Positions 1-8,464 of a stretch of DNA of 64,000 bases are shown piece by piece (the first letter of the stretch is position 1; each line of letters opens with the position of its first letter). Under the pieces are notes generated by a model. It did no database searches. It was given only the letters and a program-made list of their open reading frames with translations, and was not told where the DNA came from. This DNA comes from Amycolatopsis sulphurea (GTDB lineage Bacteria > Actinomycetota > Actinomycetes > Mycobacteriales > Pseudonocardiaceae). The stretch spans positions 1,116,001 to 1,180,000 of the forward strand of contig NZ_PDJK01000001.1 in assembly GCF_002564045.1 (NCBI RefSeq), in the 5' to 3' direction. The translations under genes were made by a program, and so were the position numbers.

Positions 1-1
1 C

Positions 2-523
2 CGGGTCACCGAACCCGGCCGCCGCCTCGCCCGGCTCTACAGCGAATCCGACCTGCTGGCCGCCGAATGCATCCGCCACGGCGTCTGGGCCGGGCTCGGC
101 CCCGCCGAACTCGCCGCGGTCGTGTCCACTCTCGTGTTCGAAGCCCGCCGCGACACCGCGGGCGAACCCCGGCTGCCCGGCGGCGCGGTCCCCGCCGCCT
201 GGCAGGAGACCGGCAAGCTGTGGGTCGACCTGACCGAGGACGAACGACGCCACCGACTCGACCGCACCCGCGAACCCGACGCCGGTTTCGCCTGGCCGGT
301 CTACCGGTGGGCCCGCGGCGAATCACTGGAGAAGGTCCTCACCGCCGCGGAGACCAACGGCCAGGAACTGTCCGCGGGCGACTTCGTCCGCTGGTGCCGC
401 CAGGTGATCGACCTGCTCGACCAGATCCGCGACGTGCTCGGCAAGGCCGACCCGGTCGGTGGCACCGCCGCCGAAGCGGTCCGCGCCCTGCGCCGCGGCG
501 TCGTCGCGGCCGGTGGCGCATGA
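2..523 (+). CDS. helY: C-terminal part of DEAD/DEAH-box RNA helicase HelY (partial, 5' end outside window)
   Basis: An open frame enters from the left edge and ends at a TGA at 521-523, giving about 173 residues. The sequence matches the DSHCT region that ends Ski2/Mtr4-type helicases: an alpha-helical segment with ECIRHGVWAGLGPAELAA, then FEARRD, and a C-terminal FVRWCRQVIDLLDQI helix that is very typical of actinobacterial HelY. The ATPase core lies outside the window, so activity cannot be judged. The following genes (DUF4333 protein, exonuclease, M24 peptidase) are the HelY neighbours known from mycobacteria, which supports the name. Confidence 0.87.
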   Translation, partial: RVTEPGRRLARLYSESDLLAAECIRHGVWAGLGPAELAAVVSTLVFEARRDTAGEPRLPGGAVPAAWQETGKLWVDLTEDERRHRLDRTREPDAGFAWPVYRWARGESLEKVLTAAETNGQELSAGDFVRWCRQVIDLLDQIRDVLGKADPVGGTAAEAVRALRRGVVAAGGA

Positions 524-638
524 GAGCAGGGCACCGTACCGGGACCGGCCGGACATCCCGCGCGTGGGCGCGTGTGCTCGGCCCCTACCTGTGGTTGGAT
601 CGCGCACGGACGAAGGCGAACAAAGGCGGAGGCGAACG

Positions 639-1343
639 ATGAGCACGCCGTATGGCGGCAACGACCCGCGGCAGCAGCCCCCTTACGGGCAGCAGCCACA
701 GTACGGCCAGCAGCCGGGTGGCGCCTACCCGCCGAGCGGCCCGCAGCAGCAACCGTACGATCCCCAGCAGTACGGGCAGCAACAGCCGCAGTACGGCGGC
801 TACCCGCAGCAGCAACCCCAGGCGCCGCAGACCCCGCAGTGGGGCCAGCAGCCACCGCCGCAGGCCCCGTACGGCCAGCCCTATGACCAGGGCCAGCAGG
901 CGGGTTACGACCCCAACCAGCAGCAGGGCTACAACCAGCCCGGCGGCGCCCAGCAGCCACCGCAGCCCGGTCCTTACGACTACGGGCAGCCCGGTGGGGA
1001 ACCGGAATCCGGGGGCGGGTCGAAGAAAGGCCTGTTCGTCGGGATCGGCGTACTCGTCGTGGTGGTTGTGGTGGTGGCGATCCTCGGGTTCGTCGCACCC
1101 GGCTTCTTCAAGTCCGAGGTCTTCAACAACAGCCAGATGCAGACCGACGTCGCGAAGCTGCTCACCGACACCTACAAGATCCAGGGTGTCAGCGGGGTCA
1201 CCTGCCCGGCCGACCAGAAGGTCTCCGACGGCGAGAAGTTCGAGTGCACCGCGACGATCAACGGCACCCCGCAGCAGGTGCCGATCGTGGTCAAGGGCAC
1301 CGACGGCAACTACGAGGTGTCGCCGCCCAAATCCGGGCAGTGA
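639..1343 (+). CDS. DUF4333 membrane-anchored protein with Gln/Pro/Tyr-rich N-terminal tail
   Basis: The 234-residue protein starts at ATG 639, chosen because AAAGGCGGAGG lies just upstream. Residues 1-125 are low complexity with recurring PQYGQQP/PYGQ units. One hydrophobic helix follows at about 130-150 (GLFVGIGVLVVVVVVVAILG). The rest is a small extracytoplasmic DUF4333 domain with two cysteines (VTCPAD and FECTAT) that could form a disulfide. Its function is unknown in the family. It lies downstream of helY in the same orientation, as the equivalent gene does in mycobacteria. The tail is probably disordered and cytoplasmic. Confidence 0.85.
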   Translation: MSTPYGGNDPRQQPPYGQQPQYGQQPGGAYPPSGPQQQPYDPQQYGQQQPQYGGYPQQQPQAPQTPQWGQQPPPQAPYGQPYDQGQQAGYDPNQQQGYNQPGGAQQPPQPGPYDYGQPGGEPESGGGSKKGLFVGIGVLVVVVVVVAILGFVAPGFFKSEVFNNSQMQTDVAKLLTDTYKIQGVSGVTCPADQKVSDGEKFECTATINGTPQQVPIVVKGTDGNYEVSPPKSGQ

Positions 1344-1405
1344 ACCTTGTCCGCGGCCGGTAAAACCGGTGGCCGCGGACGCGGGTCTCCGGCGATCATC
1401 GGGGC

Positions 1406-2602
1406 ATGAGCGAGTACCGCATCCGGCCGCTGGAGACTGGCGAGCACCGCGAGGCCTGGGACCTGTTCCGGGCCTCGCTGCACGTCTCGCCCGGCAGCGA
1501 CGAGGAATGGGACCGAGCCGCGCTGTCGCACCAGCAGCGGCGCAGCGTCGGCGCGTTCGGTCCCGGTCTCATCGGCACGGCGCGTTCCTTCGACGCCGAG
1601 CTGCTGGTGCCCGGCGGAGCGAAAGTCCCGCTCGCCGCGGTCACCGGCATCGGCGTCCGCGCCGGCTGGACCCGCCGAGGCGTGCTCACCTCCATGATCG
1701 AGGCGCAGCTGGCCGACTTCACCGAACGCGGGATCGTCGCCGCGACCCTGCGGGCCACCGAAGGCGCCATCTACGGCCGCTACGGCTACGGCATTGCCAC
1801 CCACGCCCAGAACGTGCTGGTCGACCGGCACCGAGCCAGGCTGCGCCCGGAAGTCCCGCCCGGCGGCCAGGTACACGTACTGGATCTCGGCGACGCCGTG
1901 CCGCAGTGGCCCGAGCTGTACGCCGCGACCGGCTTCACCCGCCCCGGCGCGATGACCCGGCCACCGGTGTTCTGGGGCGGTCACGAAAGCCAGGTCCGCC
2001 GGCTCTCGCCGTTCCCCCGCACCGCCGTACACCACAGTCCCGCAGGCGTTGACGGCTACCTCGTCTACTACGTCGACCGTGAATCCACGCCCGTGAAACT
2101 GCACGTCCCCGGGTTCCACTACACCAGCCCCGAAGCGTTCGCCGGGTTGTGGCGCTTCCTGCTCTCGGTGGACCTCGTCGACGAGATCGCGTTGATGTAC
2201 CGGCCGCTCGGCGAGCCGACGTCGTTGCTGTTCACCAACCCGCACACCGCGAAGATCGAAACCACGCACGACGAAACCTGGCTCCGGCTGGTCGACGTGC
2301 CCGCCGCACTAGCCGCCCGCACCTACGGTGTAGCCGAACCGGTCGTGCTCGAAGTCCACGACCGGATGCTGCCCGCCAACGACGGCCGCTACCGCATCGG
2401 ACCCGGCGGTGTGGAACGGACCGGCGTCACCGCGGACCTCGAACTCGATGTGGACACCCTCGCCATGCTCTACCTCGGCGAGTGGCGTCCGGCCCCGCTC
2501 GCCCTCGCCGGCCGGATCACCGGTGCGGACGAGAAAACCCTCGCCCGCACCGAAACCCTGTTCGGAACCGAGCGGAATCCCTGGTGCGGCACGGACTTCT
2601 GA
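1406..2602 (+). CDS. eis: Eis-family GNAT N-acetyltransferase
   Basis: The 398-residue protein has the size and architecture of Eis (enhanced intracellular survival) acetyltransferases: an N-terminal GNAT domain with the acetyl-CoA loop GVRAGWTRRGVLTSMI (about 92-107), the family motif IYGRYGYGIA (about 125-134), a second GNAT-like domain and a C-terminal SCP2-like domain. It ends in TDF, and in Eis proteins the terminal carboxylate takes part in catalysis. Eis enzymes acetylate lysines or amines, including aminoglycosides. The substrate here cannot be read from sequence. It is convergent with the next gene, with only 6 bp between the stops. Confidence 0.85.
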   Translation: MSEYRIRPLETGEHREAWDLFRASLHVSPGSDEEWDRAALSHQQRRSVGAFGPGLIGTARSFDAELLVPGGAKVPLAAVTGIGVRAGWTRRGVLTSMIEAQLADFTERGIVAATLRATEGAIYGRYGYGIATHAQNVLVDRHRARLRPEVPPGGQVHVLDLGDAVPQWPELYAATGFTRPGAMTRPPVFWGGHESQVRRLSPFPRTAVHHSPAGVDGYLVYYVDRESTPVKLHVPGFHYTSPEAFAGLWRFLLSVDLVDEIALMYRPLGEPTSLLFTNPHTAKIETTHDETWLRLVDVPAALAARTYGVAEPVVLEVHDRMLPANDGRYRIGPGGVERTGVTADLELDVDTLAMLYLGEWRPAPLALAGRITGADEKTLARTETLFGTERNPWCGTDF

Positions 2603-2608
2603 CCGCGC

Positions 2609-3553
2609 TCACGCCCCCGGCAACGCGGCCAGCAGCCGCTCCACCGACCGGCCCAGATTCCAGCGCTCGGCCAGCTGCGCGATCCGGTCCGGATCGGCGG
2701 GCGCGGCGGGCACCGCATCCGGACCGGACTGGGTCACCGGCGCGTCCACCGCGACCCGCACCACGGTGGGTGCGACCGCCAGGTAGTCCGCGGCATCGGC
2801 GAGCCGCAACCGGGTCTTCAGCGGCACCCGGGAATCCCCGGACGACGCGGCGGCCACCAGTTCGGCCAGCGAACCGAACTGCGTGATCAGCTTCGCCGCG
2901 GTCTTCTCGCCGATCCCGGCGACGCCGGGCAATCCGTCCGACGGATCCCCGCGCAACGCCGCCATATCCGCGTACGCCGGACCGGCATGGTCGACGGGCA
3001 CGCCGTAACGCTCCGCGATCTCGGCTGGGCCGAGTTCCTCCGCCTTCGCCCAGCCCTTGCCGACGTACACCACCGAAGCCGGCGTCGGCTCCGTCCGCAC
3101 CAGCTGGAACAGATCACGATCCCCGGTGATCACCTCCACCGCGTCCACCTGCTCGCGGGTGGCCAGCACGCCGATCACGTCGTCCGCCTCGTACCCGGCC
3201 GCCTCCGCGGTGGCGAACCCGAACGCGGCCAGCACGTCGAGGATGATCGGCACCTGCGGGGTGAGCGTGTCGGGCACCTCCTCCACATCGGTCCCGCCGT
3301 CGCCGATTTCGGCGACCCGGTGCGCCTTGTAACTCGGCAGCAGATCGGTGCGGAACTTCGGCCGCCAGTCCGCGTCCAGACAGGCCACCAGCCGCGACGG
3401 GCGGCGATCGGTGAGGATCCGGGCGAGCGTGTCGGTGAACCCGCGCACCGCGTTGACCGGCGTCCCGTCTGGAGCGGTCATCGAATCCGGCAGCGCGTAG
3501 AACGAACGGAAGTACAGGCTCGCGGAATCGAGCAGGGCGAGTGGTCCGGTCAC
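2609..3553 (-). CDS. 5'-3' exonuclease (Pol I-like FEN/PIN nuclease)
   Basis: The 314-residue protein is a stand-alone version of the 5' nuclease domain of DNA polymerase I. Visible landmarks are LLDSASLYFRSFYALP at the N terminus, EADDVIGVLA, VITGDRDLFQLV and the helix-hairpin-helix GDPSDGLPGVAGIGEKTAAKL, which carry the conserved acidic metal ligands. The frame stays open upstream through the palindromic repeat at 3612-3658, but GTG 3553 is preferred because GGGAGG lies 8 nt before it. GTG 3559 is an alternative. It is divergent from the M24 peptidase, the arrangement seen for the mycobacterial homologues. The likely role is flap or RNA-primer removal. Confidence 0.88.
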   Translation of the reverse strand: MTGPLALLDSASLYFRSFYALPDSMTAPDGTPVNAVRGFTDTLARILTDRRPSRLVACLDADWRPKFRTDLLPSYKAHRVAEIGDGGTDVEEVPDTLTPQVPIILDVLAAFGFATAEAAGYEADDVIGVLATREQVDAVEVITGDRDLFQLVRTEPTPASVVYVGKGWAKAEELGPAEIAERYGVPVDHAGPAYADMAALRGDPSDGLPGVAGIGEKTAAKLITQFGSLAELVAAASSGDSRVPLKTRLRLADAADYLAVAPTVVRVAVDAPVTQSGPDAVPAAPADPDRIAQLAERWNLGRSVERLLAALPGA

Positions 3554-3611
3554 CCGCACACCCTCCCACGCCCCGCCCGATCGCTCACCCGCCACGCCGA
3601 AACCCGAAGCC

Positions 3612-3658
3612 GTGAAGGGGCCCTTCACGGACTCAGAGTCTGTGAAGGGCCCCTTCAC
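3612..3658. repeat. Dispersed double palindrome, copy 1
   Basis: This 47-bp element is two copies of GTGAAGGG-N-CCCTTCAC joined by the 13-bp spacer GGACTCAGAGTCT. It is itself almost a perfect palindrome around the central A. The centre bases of the two arms are G and C and so complementary. One spacer pair (G/T) is imperfect. It lies in the divergent intergenic region between the exonuclease and the M24 peptidase. Confidence 0.95.
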
Positions 3659-3721
3659 AGACTCCACTCGGCGGCCGCGACGCACCCGCCTGGCGAGTAT
3701 TCCGGCCCGGGTGCCGCGGAC

Positions 3722-3727
3722 TAGGCT
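3722..3727 (+). promoter_or_regulatory. Leaderless -10 box of the M24 peptidase gene
   Basis: TAGGCT ends 7 nt before ATG 3735 and no Shine-Dalgarno sequence is present. This spacing places transcription start at or next to the start codon. Confidence 0.55.
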
Positions 3728-3734
3728 CGGCGGC

Positions 3735-4877
3735 ATGTCGAGCCGATCCCTCCATACGCCTGCCCCCGACGCCGCCGCGCTTCGTGCCCGGCTGGACCGC
3801 GCCGCGCGAGCGGCGTCCGCCGCGGACACCGACGCCCTGCTCGTCGCACCCGGCTCCGACCTGCGCTACCTGCTCGGCCAGGCAGGTGGCTCGTTCGAGC
3901 GGCTGACCACCCTCGTGGTGCCCGCCGACGGCCCGCCCGCGCTGGTCGTGCCGAAGCTGGAGGCCCCCGGCTACCACGACGTGCCTACCGCCGAACTCGG
4001 CGTCGAGATCCTGACCTGGGTGGACGGGGAGGACCCGTACCGGCTGGTCGCCGACCGGCTCGGCAAACCGGGCCGGGTCGCGGTCAGCGACTTCACCGCG
4101 GCGCTGCATGTCCTCGCGCTGCGCGCCGCCCTCGGCGACGCCGAGCAGACGCTGGCCGGCCCGATCCTGCGGGAGCTGCGGATGCGCAAGGACACCACCG
4201 AGATCGATGCCCTGCGCGCGGCCGGCGCGGCGATCGACCGCGTGCACGCGGGGATGGGGGAGTGGCTGCGCGCCGGCCGCACCGAGGCCGAGGTGGGCGC
4301 CGACATCGCCGCGGCGATCGTGGCCGAGGGGCACACCCGCGCGGACTTCGTGATCGTCGGCTCCGGCCCGAACGGCGCGAGCCCGCACCATGACGTGTCC
4401 GATCGCGTCATCGAACGCGGCGACGTGGTGGTGATCGACATCGGCGGCCCGATCGCCGAGGGCTACAACTCCGACTCCACCCGCACCTACGCGATCGGCG
4501 AACCCCGGGACGCCGACGTCGCCGGGACTTACGCGGTGCTGCAGCGCGCGCAGCAGGCCGCGGTCGGCGCGGTCCGGCCGGGCGCCACCGCGGAATCGAT
4601 CGACGCCGCCGCCCGAGAGGTGATCGAGGCCGCCGGATTCGGCGAGTACTTCATCCACCGCACCGGCCACGGCATCGGCCTCGACGTGCACGAGGAGCCC
4701 TACATCGTCGCGGGCAACAGCCTGCCGCTCGAGGCGGGCATGGCCTTCAGCATCGAGCCCGGTATCTACCAGCCCGGCCGCTGGGGCGCGCGGATCGAGG
4801 ACATCGTGGTGGTCACCGGAACCGGGGCAGAGGCGGTGAACACGCGGCCGCACGAGCTCGTCGTGCTGGACGCATGA
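3735..4877 (+). CDS. pepE: M24-family Xaa-Pro aminopeptidase/dipeptidase
   Basis: The 380-residue protein has the creatinase-like N-terminal domain followed by a pita-bread catalytic domain. The five metal ligands can be placed: Asp in VVIDIGG (about 235), Asp in YNSDSTRTY, His in HRTGHGIGLDVH (about 313), Glu in FSIEPGIY (about 340) and Glu in RIEDIVVV (about 355). It should hydrolyse peptides with proline at the second position in the cytoplasm. ATG 3735 is chosen over an upstream ATG that would translate the palindromic repeat. The gene overlaps the following regulator by 4 nt (ATGA). The symbol follows the mycobacterial gene in the same neighbourhood. Confidence 0.88.
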   Translation: MSSRSLHTPAPDAAALRARLDRAARAASAADTDALLVAPGSDLRYLLGQAGGSFERLTTLVVPADGPPALVVPKLEAPGYHDVPTAELGVEILTWVDGEDPYRLVADRLGKPGRVAVSDFTAALHVLALRAALGDAEQTLAGPILRELRMRKDTTEIDALRAAGAAIDRVHAGMGEWLRAGRTEAEVGADIAAAIVAEGHTRADFVIVGSGPNGASPHHDVSDRVIERGDVVVIDIGGPIAEGYNSDSTRTYAIGEPRDADVAGTYAVLQRAQQAAVGAVRPGATAESIDAAAREVIEAAGFGEYFIHRTGHGIGLDVHEEPYIVAGNSLPLEAGMAFSIEPGIYQPGRWGARIEDIVVVTGTGAEAVNTRPHELVVLDA

Positions 4878-5326
4878 GCAGCCCGTTGGAGCCCCTGGAC
4901 CAGGCGATCGTGCAGGAGCTCGCGGCCGACGGCCGGCGCAGCTTCACCGACCTCGCCGAACGCGTCGGGCTGTCGGTCTCGGCGGTGCACCAGCGGGTGC
5001 GGCGCCTCGAACAGCGCGGCGTCATCCTCGGCTACACCGCGAAGCTGGACGGCGAACAGATCGGCCTGCCGCTCACCGCGCTGATCTCGCTGACCCCGAA
5101 CGACCCCGCCGCACCCGACGACTACCCGCAACGGATCCAGCACATCACCGAGATCGAGTCCTGCTACTCGGTGGCCGGGGACGAGTCCTACATCCTGCTG
5201 GTCCGGGTCGCCTCCCCGCTCGGGCTGGAGGACCTGCTGCGGCGGATCCGCGAGGCGGCGAAGGTGTCCACCCGCACCACGGTGGTGCTCTCGACACCGT
5301 TCGAAGGCCGTTCACCGACCCTGTGA
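4874..5326 (+). CDS. Lrp/AsnC-family transcriptional regulator
   Basis: The 150-residue protein has an N-terminal winged helix-turn-helix (DQAIVQELAADGRRSFTDLA, then VGLSVSAVHQRVRRLEQRG) and a C-terminal RAM/AsnC ligand-binding domain (CYSVAGDESYILLVRV). Such proteins form octamers and respond to amino acids. Its start overlaps the stop of the M24 peptidase, so it is translationally coupled and probably co-transcribed. That fits a link between amino-acid sensing and peptide turnover. No operator could be identified. Confidence 0.9.
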   Translation: MSSPLEPLDQAIVQELAADGRRSFTDLAERVGLSVSAVHQRVRRLEQRGVILGYTAKLDGEQIGLPLTALISLTPNDPAAPDDYPQRIQHITEIESCYSVAGDESYILLVRVASPLGLEDLLRRIREAAKVSTRTTVVLSTPFEGRSPTL

Positions 5327-5333
5327 ACCGTGT

Positions 5334-5373
5334 GGTGTGTGCCCCGCCGACCTGGAGCGGCGGGGCACACACC
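5334..5373. terminator. Bidirectional hairpin between convergent genes
   Basis: Two perfect 16-bp arms (GGTGTGTGCCCCGCCG and its complement) enclose an 8-nt loop. The element sits between the stops of the Lrp gene and the convergent flavoprotein gene. There is no clear U-tract, as is common in actinobacteria. Confidence 0.8.
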
Positions 5374-5375
5374 GC

Positions 5376-6677
5376 CTACGAGTCCCAGATCGCGCCGTAC
5401 GAGGCGACTCCGCGTTGTTCCATCCCGGTGACGACCTGCCAGGTCAGCCGTTTGTTCGACACACAGATCACCGCTTCCGCGCCGGACTCCGCGCAATGCT
5501 GCTCGGTGAGCGCCAGGACGTCGGGCTTGCCCTGCTCGCCGGTGTTCCAGACGACGAAGTCCGGGGCCAGCTGCCGCACCTCCGCGAGCAGCTCCTCGCC
5601 GTAGGTGGCGACCGGGTCCCGGGTGATCCACAGCAGCCGGAACGGCAGGTCACGACGGGTCATCACGCTCATCAACGGGCCGATCCCGCTGCCGGTGGCC
5701 ACGAACAGCACCCGCGGGAACAACGCCGCCGCCCCGCCCATCCCGGCGATCGGGCCGCTCTTGAGCCACACGTGCGACGGCGGATCGTCGATGAACCGGC
5801 CGGTCCAGTCACCGGCCCGGGAGATCAGCACCCGCCCGTAACCACCCTCGCCGGTGCCGATCGCGGCGAACGAATGCCACTCCCGCAGCGGCGCGAGGCT
5901 CAACGTCACAGCCGAGCCGGGCGGGAACGTCGGCGGATGCGGGAACCGCACCGAAGCCGCGTGCCGCGAATGCCGGGTCACCTCCACCGGGACCCGCCGT
6001 AGCCGCAGCCACGGCCAGGCCGCGCTCAGCACGACGAGCCCCACGACCCACGGCTGCCAGGTCGCGCCGTCCGATGTACGCACCGTGTCGGCCACCACCA
6101 GGACCAGCAGGGCCCAGCCGCCCCAGCGGTGCGCGCGTTCGAACAGGTCGTGCCACCGCTCCCGCACCGGCCGGACGGCCAGCGCCGTCAGCACGACCAG
6201 CCCGGCCGCGATGACGATCGGCAGGACCATCGGCTCGCCGCTCCGCACCAGGAACCCTACGGATACGAGGTACCAGGCGACACCTGCCGTGGCGGTACCA
6301 ACGTGCAATCCGCCGTAGTGCGACACCTTCCCGGCCGCCCACCGCAAGGCGTACGGCCAGCTCCGGGGCATGCGTGTGGCCAGCCGGAAGGCGATGTTCA
6401 CCACGTGCCGCTGCCGGAGGAAGATCGCCGCCGCGAGGTTGGCGAGCGCGAGATCGGCCGCGCCCGGCTGAGTCAGATCCGGCCATACGGCGACGGCGAT
6501 GACCGCGTTCAGCACCAGCACGGCCGCGCTGAGCCGCACGTAGGGACTCACCACGGGGTGCTTGAGCAGCGCCCGTACGCCTCGTTGCGGGGACGACCGT
6601 CCTGGCACGGACGCCACGTTTGCACTGGTCTCGGTCAACTGGATCCATCCCGCTACGCGCAGTGGTCGTGTCTGCAT
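5376..6677 (-). CDS. Multi-pass membrane flavoprotein with ferredoxin-NADP-reductase-like domain (TmpL-like)
   Basis: The protein has about 433 residues. The N-terminal half holds around five or six hydrophobic helices (for example LSAAVLVLNAVIAVAVW and LPIVIAAGLVVLTALAV). The C-terminal half resembles a flavin reductase: a barrel-like part with REWHSFAAIG and LISRAGDWTGRFID, then a Rossmann segment with the glycine-rich motif VLFVATGSGIGPLMSVM and a terminal YGAIWDS. This looks like the reductase half of fungal TmpL-type proteins, lacking the AMP-binding domain. The electron acceptor is unknown. ATG 6677 is the best start seen but has no Shine-Dalgarno sequence. Confidence 0.65.
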   Translation of the reverse strand: MQTRPLRVAGWIQLTETSANVASVPGRSSPQRGVRALLKHPVVSPYVRLSAAVLVLNAVIAVAVWPDLTQPGAADLALANLAAAIFLRQRHVVNIAFRLATRMPRSWPYALRWAAGKVSHYGGLHVGTATAGVAWYLVSVGFLVRSGEPMVLPIVIAAGLVVLTALAVRPVRERWHDLFERAHRWGGWALLVLVVADTVRTSDGATWQPWVVGLVVLSAAWPWLRLRRVPVEVTRHSRHAASVRFPHPPTFPPGSAVTLSLAPLREWHSFAAIGTGEGGYGRVLISRAGDWTGRFIDDPPSHVWLKSGPIAGMGGAAALFPRVLFVATGSGIGPLMSVMTRRDLPFRLLWITRDPVATYGEELLAEVRQLAPDFVVWNTGEQGKPDVLALTEQHCAESGAEAVICVSNKRLTWQVVTGMEQRGVASYGAIWDS

Positions 6678-6687
6678 CAGGATGAGA

Positions 6688-6700
6688 TAGTGACGCACTA
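6688..6700. promoter_or_regulatory. Short inverted repeat upstream of the flavoprotein gene
   Basis: TAGTG-ACG-CACTA lies 11 bp upstream of the flavoprotein start. It could be an operator, but it is short and unsupported by other copies. Confidence 0.3.
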
Positions 6701-6842
6701 AAGCGAAGATCAGTGAGGCATAAACGGGCATAGAATACGCCCAGTTTGACACTTTCCGTACACGCCGTCCATGCGCGTACACCCGACAGAAGGGGAGTTC
6801 GACCTGGCGAGTCAGCCCGGCCCGGCGAGGTGCGGCGAGTGG

Positions 6843-6848
6843 TACGAT
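6843..6848 (+). promoter_or_regulatory. Leaderless -10 box of the toxin-antitoxin operon
   Basis: TACGAT ends 7 nt before ATG 6856. The spacer also contains AAAAGG, so weak ribosome binding is possible. Confidence 0.5.
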
Positions 6849-6855
6849 AAAAGGT

Positions 6856-7083
6856 ATGGCAACACGTAAAGTGACTCTTTCGCTGGACAGTGCGGCGCTC
6901 GAGTTCGCCGAGCGGGCCGCGAAGGCACACGGCATCTCGGTCTCGTCCTGGCTGTCGAAAGCAGCCCGCCGCGAGGCGGTGCGCACCGGGTACACCCCGC
7001 AGCGGGCGCCGGCCCGGGCGGCCGCGGAAGCGGACGAGGCGGAACGGGCCGCGGCGGAGAAGGACCTGCGTGCGCAGGGGTGA
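6856..7083 (+). CDS. Antitoxin, ribbon-helix-helix type (MazE-like partner)
   Basis: The 75-residue protein starts with a ribbon-helix-helix: strand TRKVTLSLDSAAL followed by helices FAERAAKAHG and SVSSWLSKAARREAV. The charged Ala/Glu-rich tail (about 48-75) is likely the toxin-neutralising part. The partner starts 14 nt before this gene's stop in another frame, so the two are co-expressed. DNA binding by the N-terminal domain would autoregulate the operon. Confidence 0.8.
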   Translation: MATRKVTLSLDSAALEFAERAAKAHGISVSSWLSKAARREAVRTGYTPQRAPARAAAEADEAERAAAEKDLRAQG

Positions 7084-7369
7084 GGTCTGGACCTATCATC
7101 CGCCGACCGATCCGGCCCGCAAACGCACCGTGGTCGTGCTCTCCTCGGACGGGGTGAACGAATCCGAGCGGCCCTGGCTGCTCGGTGCCGAACTGCTCGA
7201 CCGCGATCCGCTGGACATCCTCGGCGTCGCCATCGACGCCCGCTACTGGGTGTCCACGCTCAACCTGACCCGGCTGTACCGGCCGTGGTTCGACGAGCGG
7301 ATCGCGGAGATCGGCCCGGACGTGCAGGAGCAGATCGACGTCGCCCTGCGTGCCGCGCTCGACCTCTGA
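7070..7369 (+). CDS. MazF/PemK-family endoribonuclease toxin
   Basis: The 99-residue protein starts at GTG 7070, inside the 3' end of the antitoxin gene. The opening VRRGEVWTYHPPTDP and the strand RTVVVLSSDGVN match the beginning of the MazF fold, where the conserved Arg/Glu near the N terminus and the serine in the LSSD segment contribute to RNA cleavage. The C-terminal half (LTRLYRPWFDERI) is helical and divergent. The target sequence cannot be predicted. Confidence 0.8.
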   Translation: MRRGEVWTYHPPTDPARKRTVVVLSSDGVNESERPWLLGAELLDRDPLDILGVAIDARYWVSTLNLTRLYRPWFDERIAEIGPDVQEQIDVALRAALDL

Positions 7370-7393
7370 CGCGGCGGCGGGAGCCGGTGCCGC

Positions 7394-8464
7394 TCAGCCG
7401 CCGGGCTTCGCGTTCAAGGCGTTGCCGGGCCCGTCGACGCAGGCCGCGGTGGCGTCGCGGGTGGCGAGGAACTCCGAGAGACAGCCGGCGATCGCGGCGT
7501 GCCCGGCGGCGTTGGGGTGGAAGGATTCCTGCAGTGCGTGCGTGGCCCGGTCGAGGTGGGTCAGATCGTCGAGATGCAGGGTGAGCCGGGTGAACCACTC
7601 CGTGGCCTGATCGGCGCCGCCGCTGCACGCCTCGTGCTGCTTTCCGGCCTGCGCCAGGTCCAGGAACCGGGCCCCGGTCTGCGTGGCCGCCTGCCGCAGC
7701 CCGGCCGACAGGGTGCTGATCCCGGGCCCGGCGATCCAGTCGAGATCGTCGGTGCGGAACGGGCAGCCGTTGAGGCTCTGCAGATCGGCCGGGATGCCGG
7801 GCCCCACCGGGGTGGCGTAGGACTGCAGCACCAGCTGATAGTCCGCGGGCACGTAACCGGCCCGCGCGAGCACCTTCTTCACGTCGCCGACCGCGGCGGT
7901 CACCTTCGGCACCATGGCGTCCACTTTGGACTTCCAGGTTTCCCGCAGGGCCACGTTGCAGCCGGCCTCCCCGGCGCTGAACCAGGCCTGAAAACAGGTG
8001 GTGACCTGCGCGGAGAACTTCGGATCGTCGTTCGCGCCGACCCCGATCACGACCACGCTCACCCGGTGGTTCTTGACCACCTCCGCCAGCTGCGCGGCCT
8101 GCGAACGCTCACCCCACTGGTCGGCGCCGCCGAGGGCGACCTGGGCCGAGGGCGCTCCGGAACAGGCGAGGTTGACCCGCGCGGTGACTCCCGGGATGCG
8201 GACCTTCTGCACGAACGCGTTGGGGGAGCGGTGGCACCAGTCGCCGTTGCGGCCGTCGGTGTCCGGGGTGTAGTCCCCGGCGCCTTCCCCGGAGACGGTG
8301 CTGTCGCCGAGCGCGACCACGGTCAGCGGCCCGGTGCCGGGCGGCCCCTGCCGGGGCTGTGGCCGCCCCCGCATGCTCTCCGCCCCGAAGAGCACGAACG
8401 AGCCGATCAGCAAGGCCACACAGGCGAGGACCAGCGCCCCCCACCACCACCGGAATCTTCGCAT
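7394..8464 (-). CDS. Secreted SGNH/GDSL-type lipase or esterase
   Basis: The protein has about 356 residues. An N-terminal hydrophobic segment (WWWGALVLACVALLIGSFVLF) acts as signal anchor. The SGNH blocks are visible: GDSTVSGEGAGDY with the nucleophile serine, NLACSGAPSAQ, GVGANDDPKFS and SFHPNAAGH with the catalytic His. Paired cysteines suggest disulfides outside the cell. Substrates of this family are acyl esters of lipids, polysaccharides or cutin-like polymers. ATG 8464 is preferred over GTG 8470 because TAGACT lies 9 nt before it. Confidence 0.85.
   Translation of the reverse strand: MRRFRWWWGALVLACVALLIGSFVLFGAESMRGRPQPRQGPPGTGPLTVVALGDSTVSGEGAGDYTPDTDGRNGDWCHRSPNAFVQKVRIPGVTARVNLACSGAPSAQVALGGADQWGERSQAAQLAEVVKNHRVSVVVIGVGANDDPKFSAQVTTCFQAWFSAGEAGCNVALRETWKSKVDAMVPKVTAAVGDVKKVLARAGYVPADYQLVLQSYATPVGPGIPADLQSLNGCPFRTDDLDWIAGPGISTLSAGLRQAATQTGARFLDLAQAGKQHEACSGGADQATEWFTRLTLHLDDLTHLDRATHALQESFHPNAAGHAAIAGCLSEFLATRDATAACVDGPGNALNAKPGG

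Noticed and set aside
3612..3734. N-terminal extension of the M24 peptidase through the palindromic repeat
   Set aside because: The extended residues are the translated repeat. The -10 box 7 nt before ATG 3735 supports the shorter protein.
3554..3829. N-terminal extension of the 5'-3' exonuclease through the same repeat
   Set aside because: The conserved domain begins a few residues after GTG 3553, which has a good ribosome site. The extension has no homology-like features.
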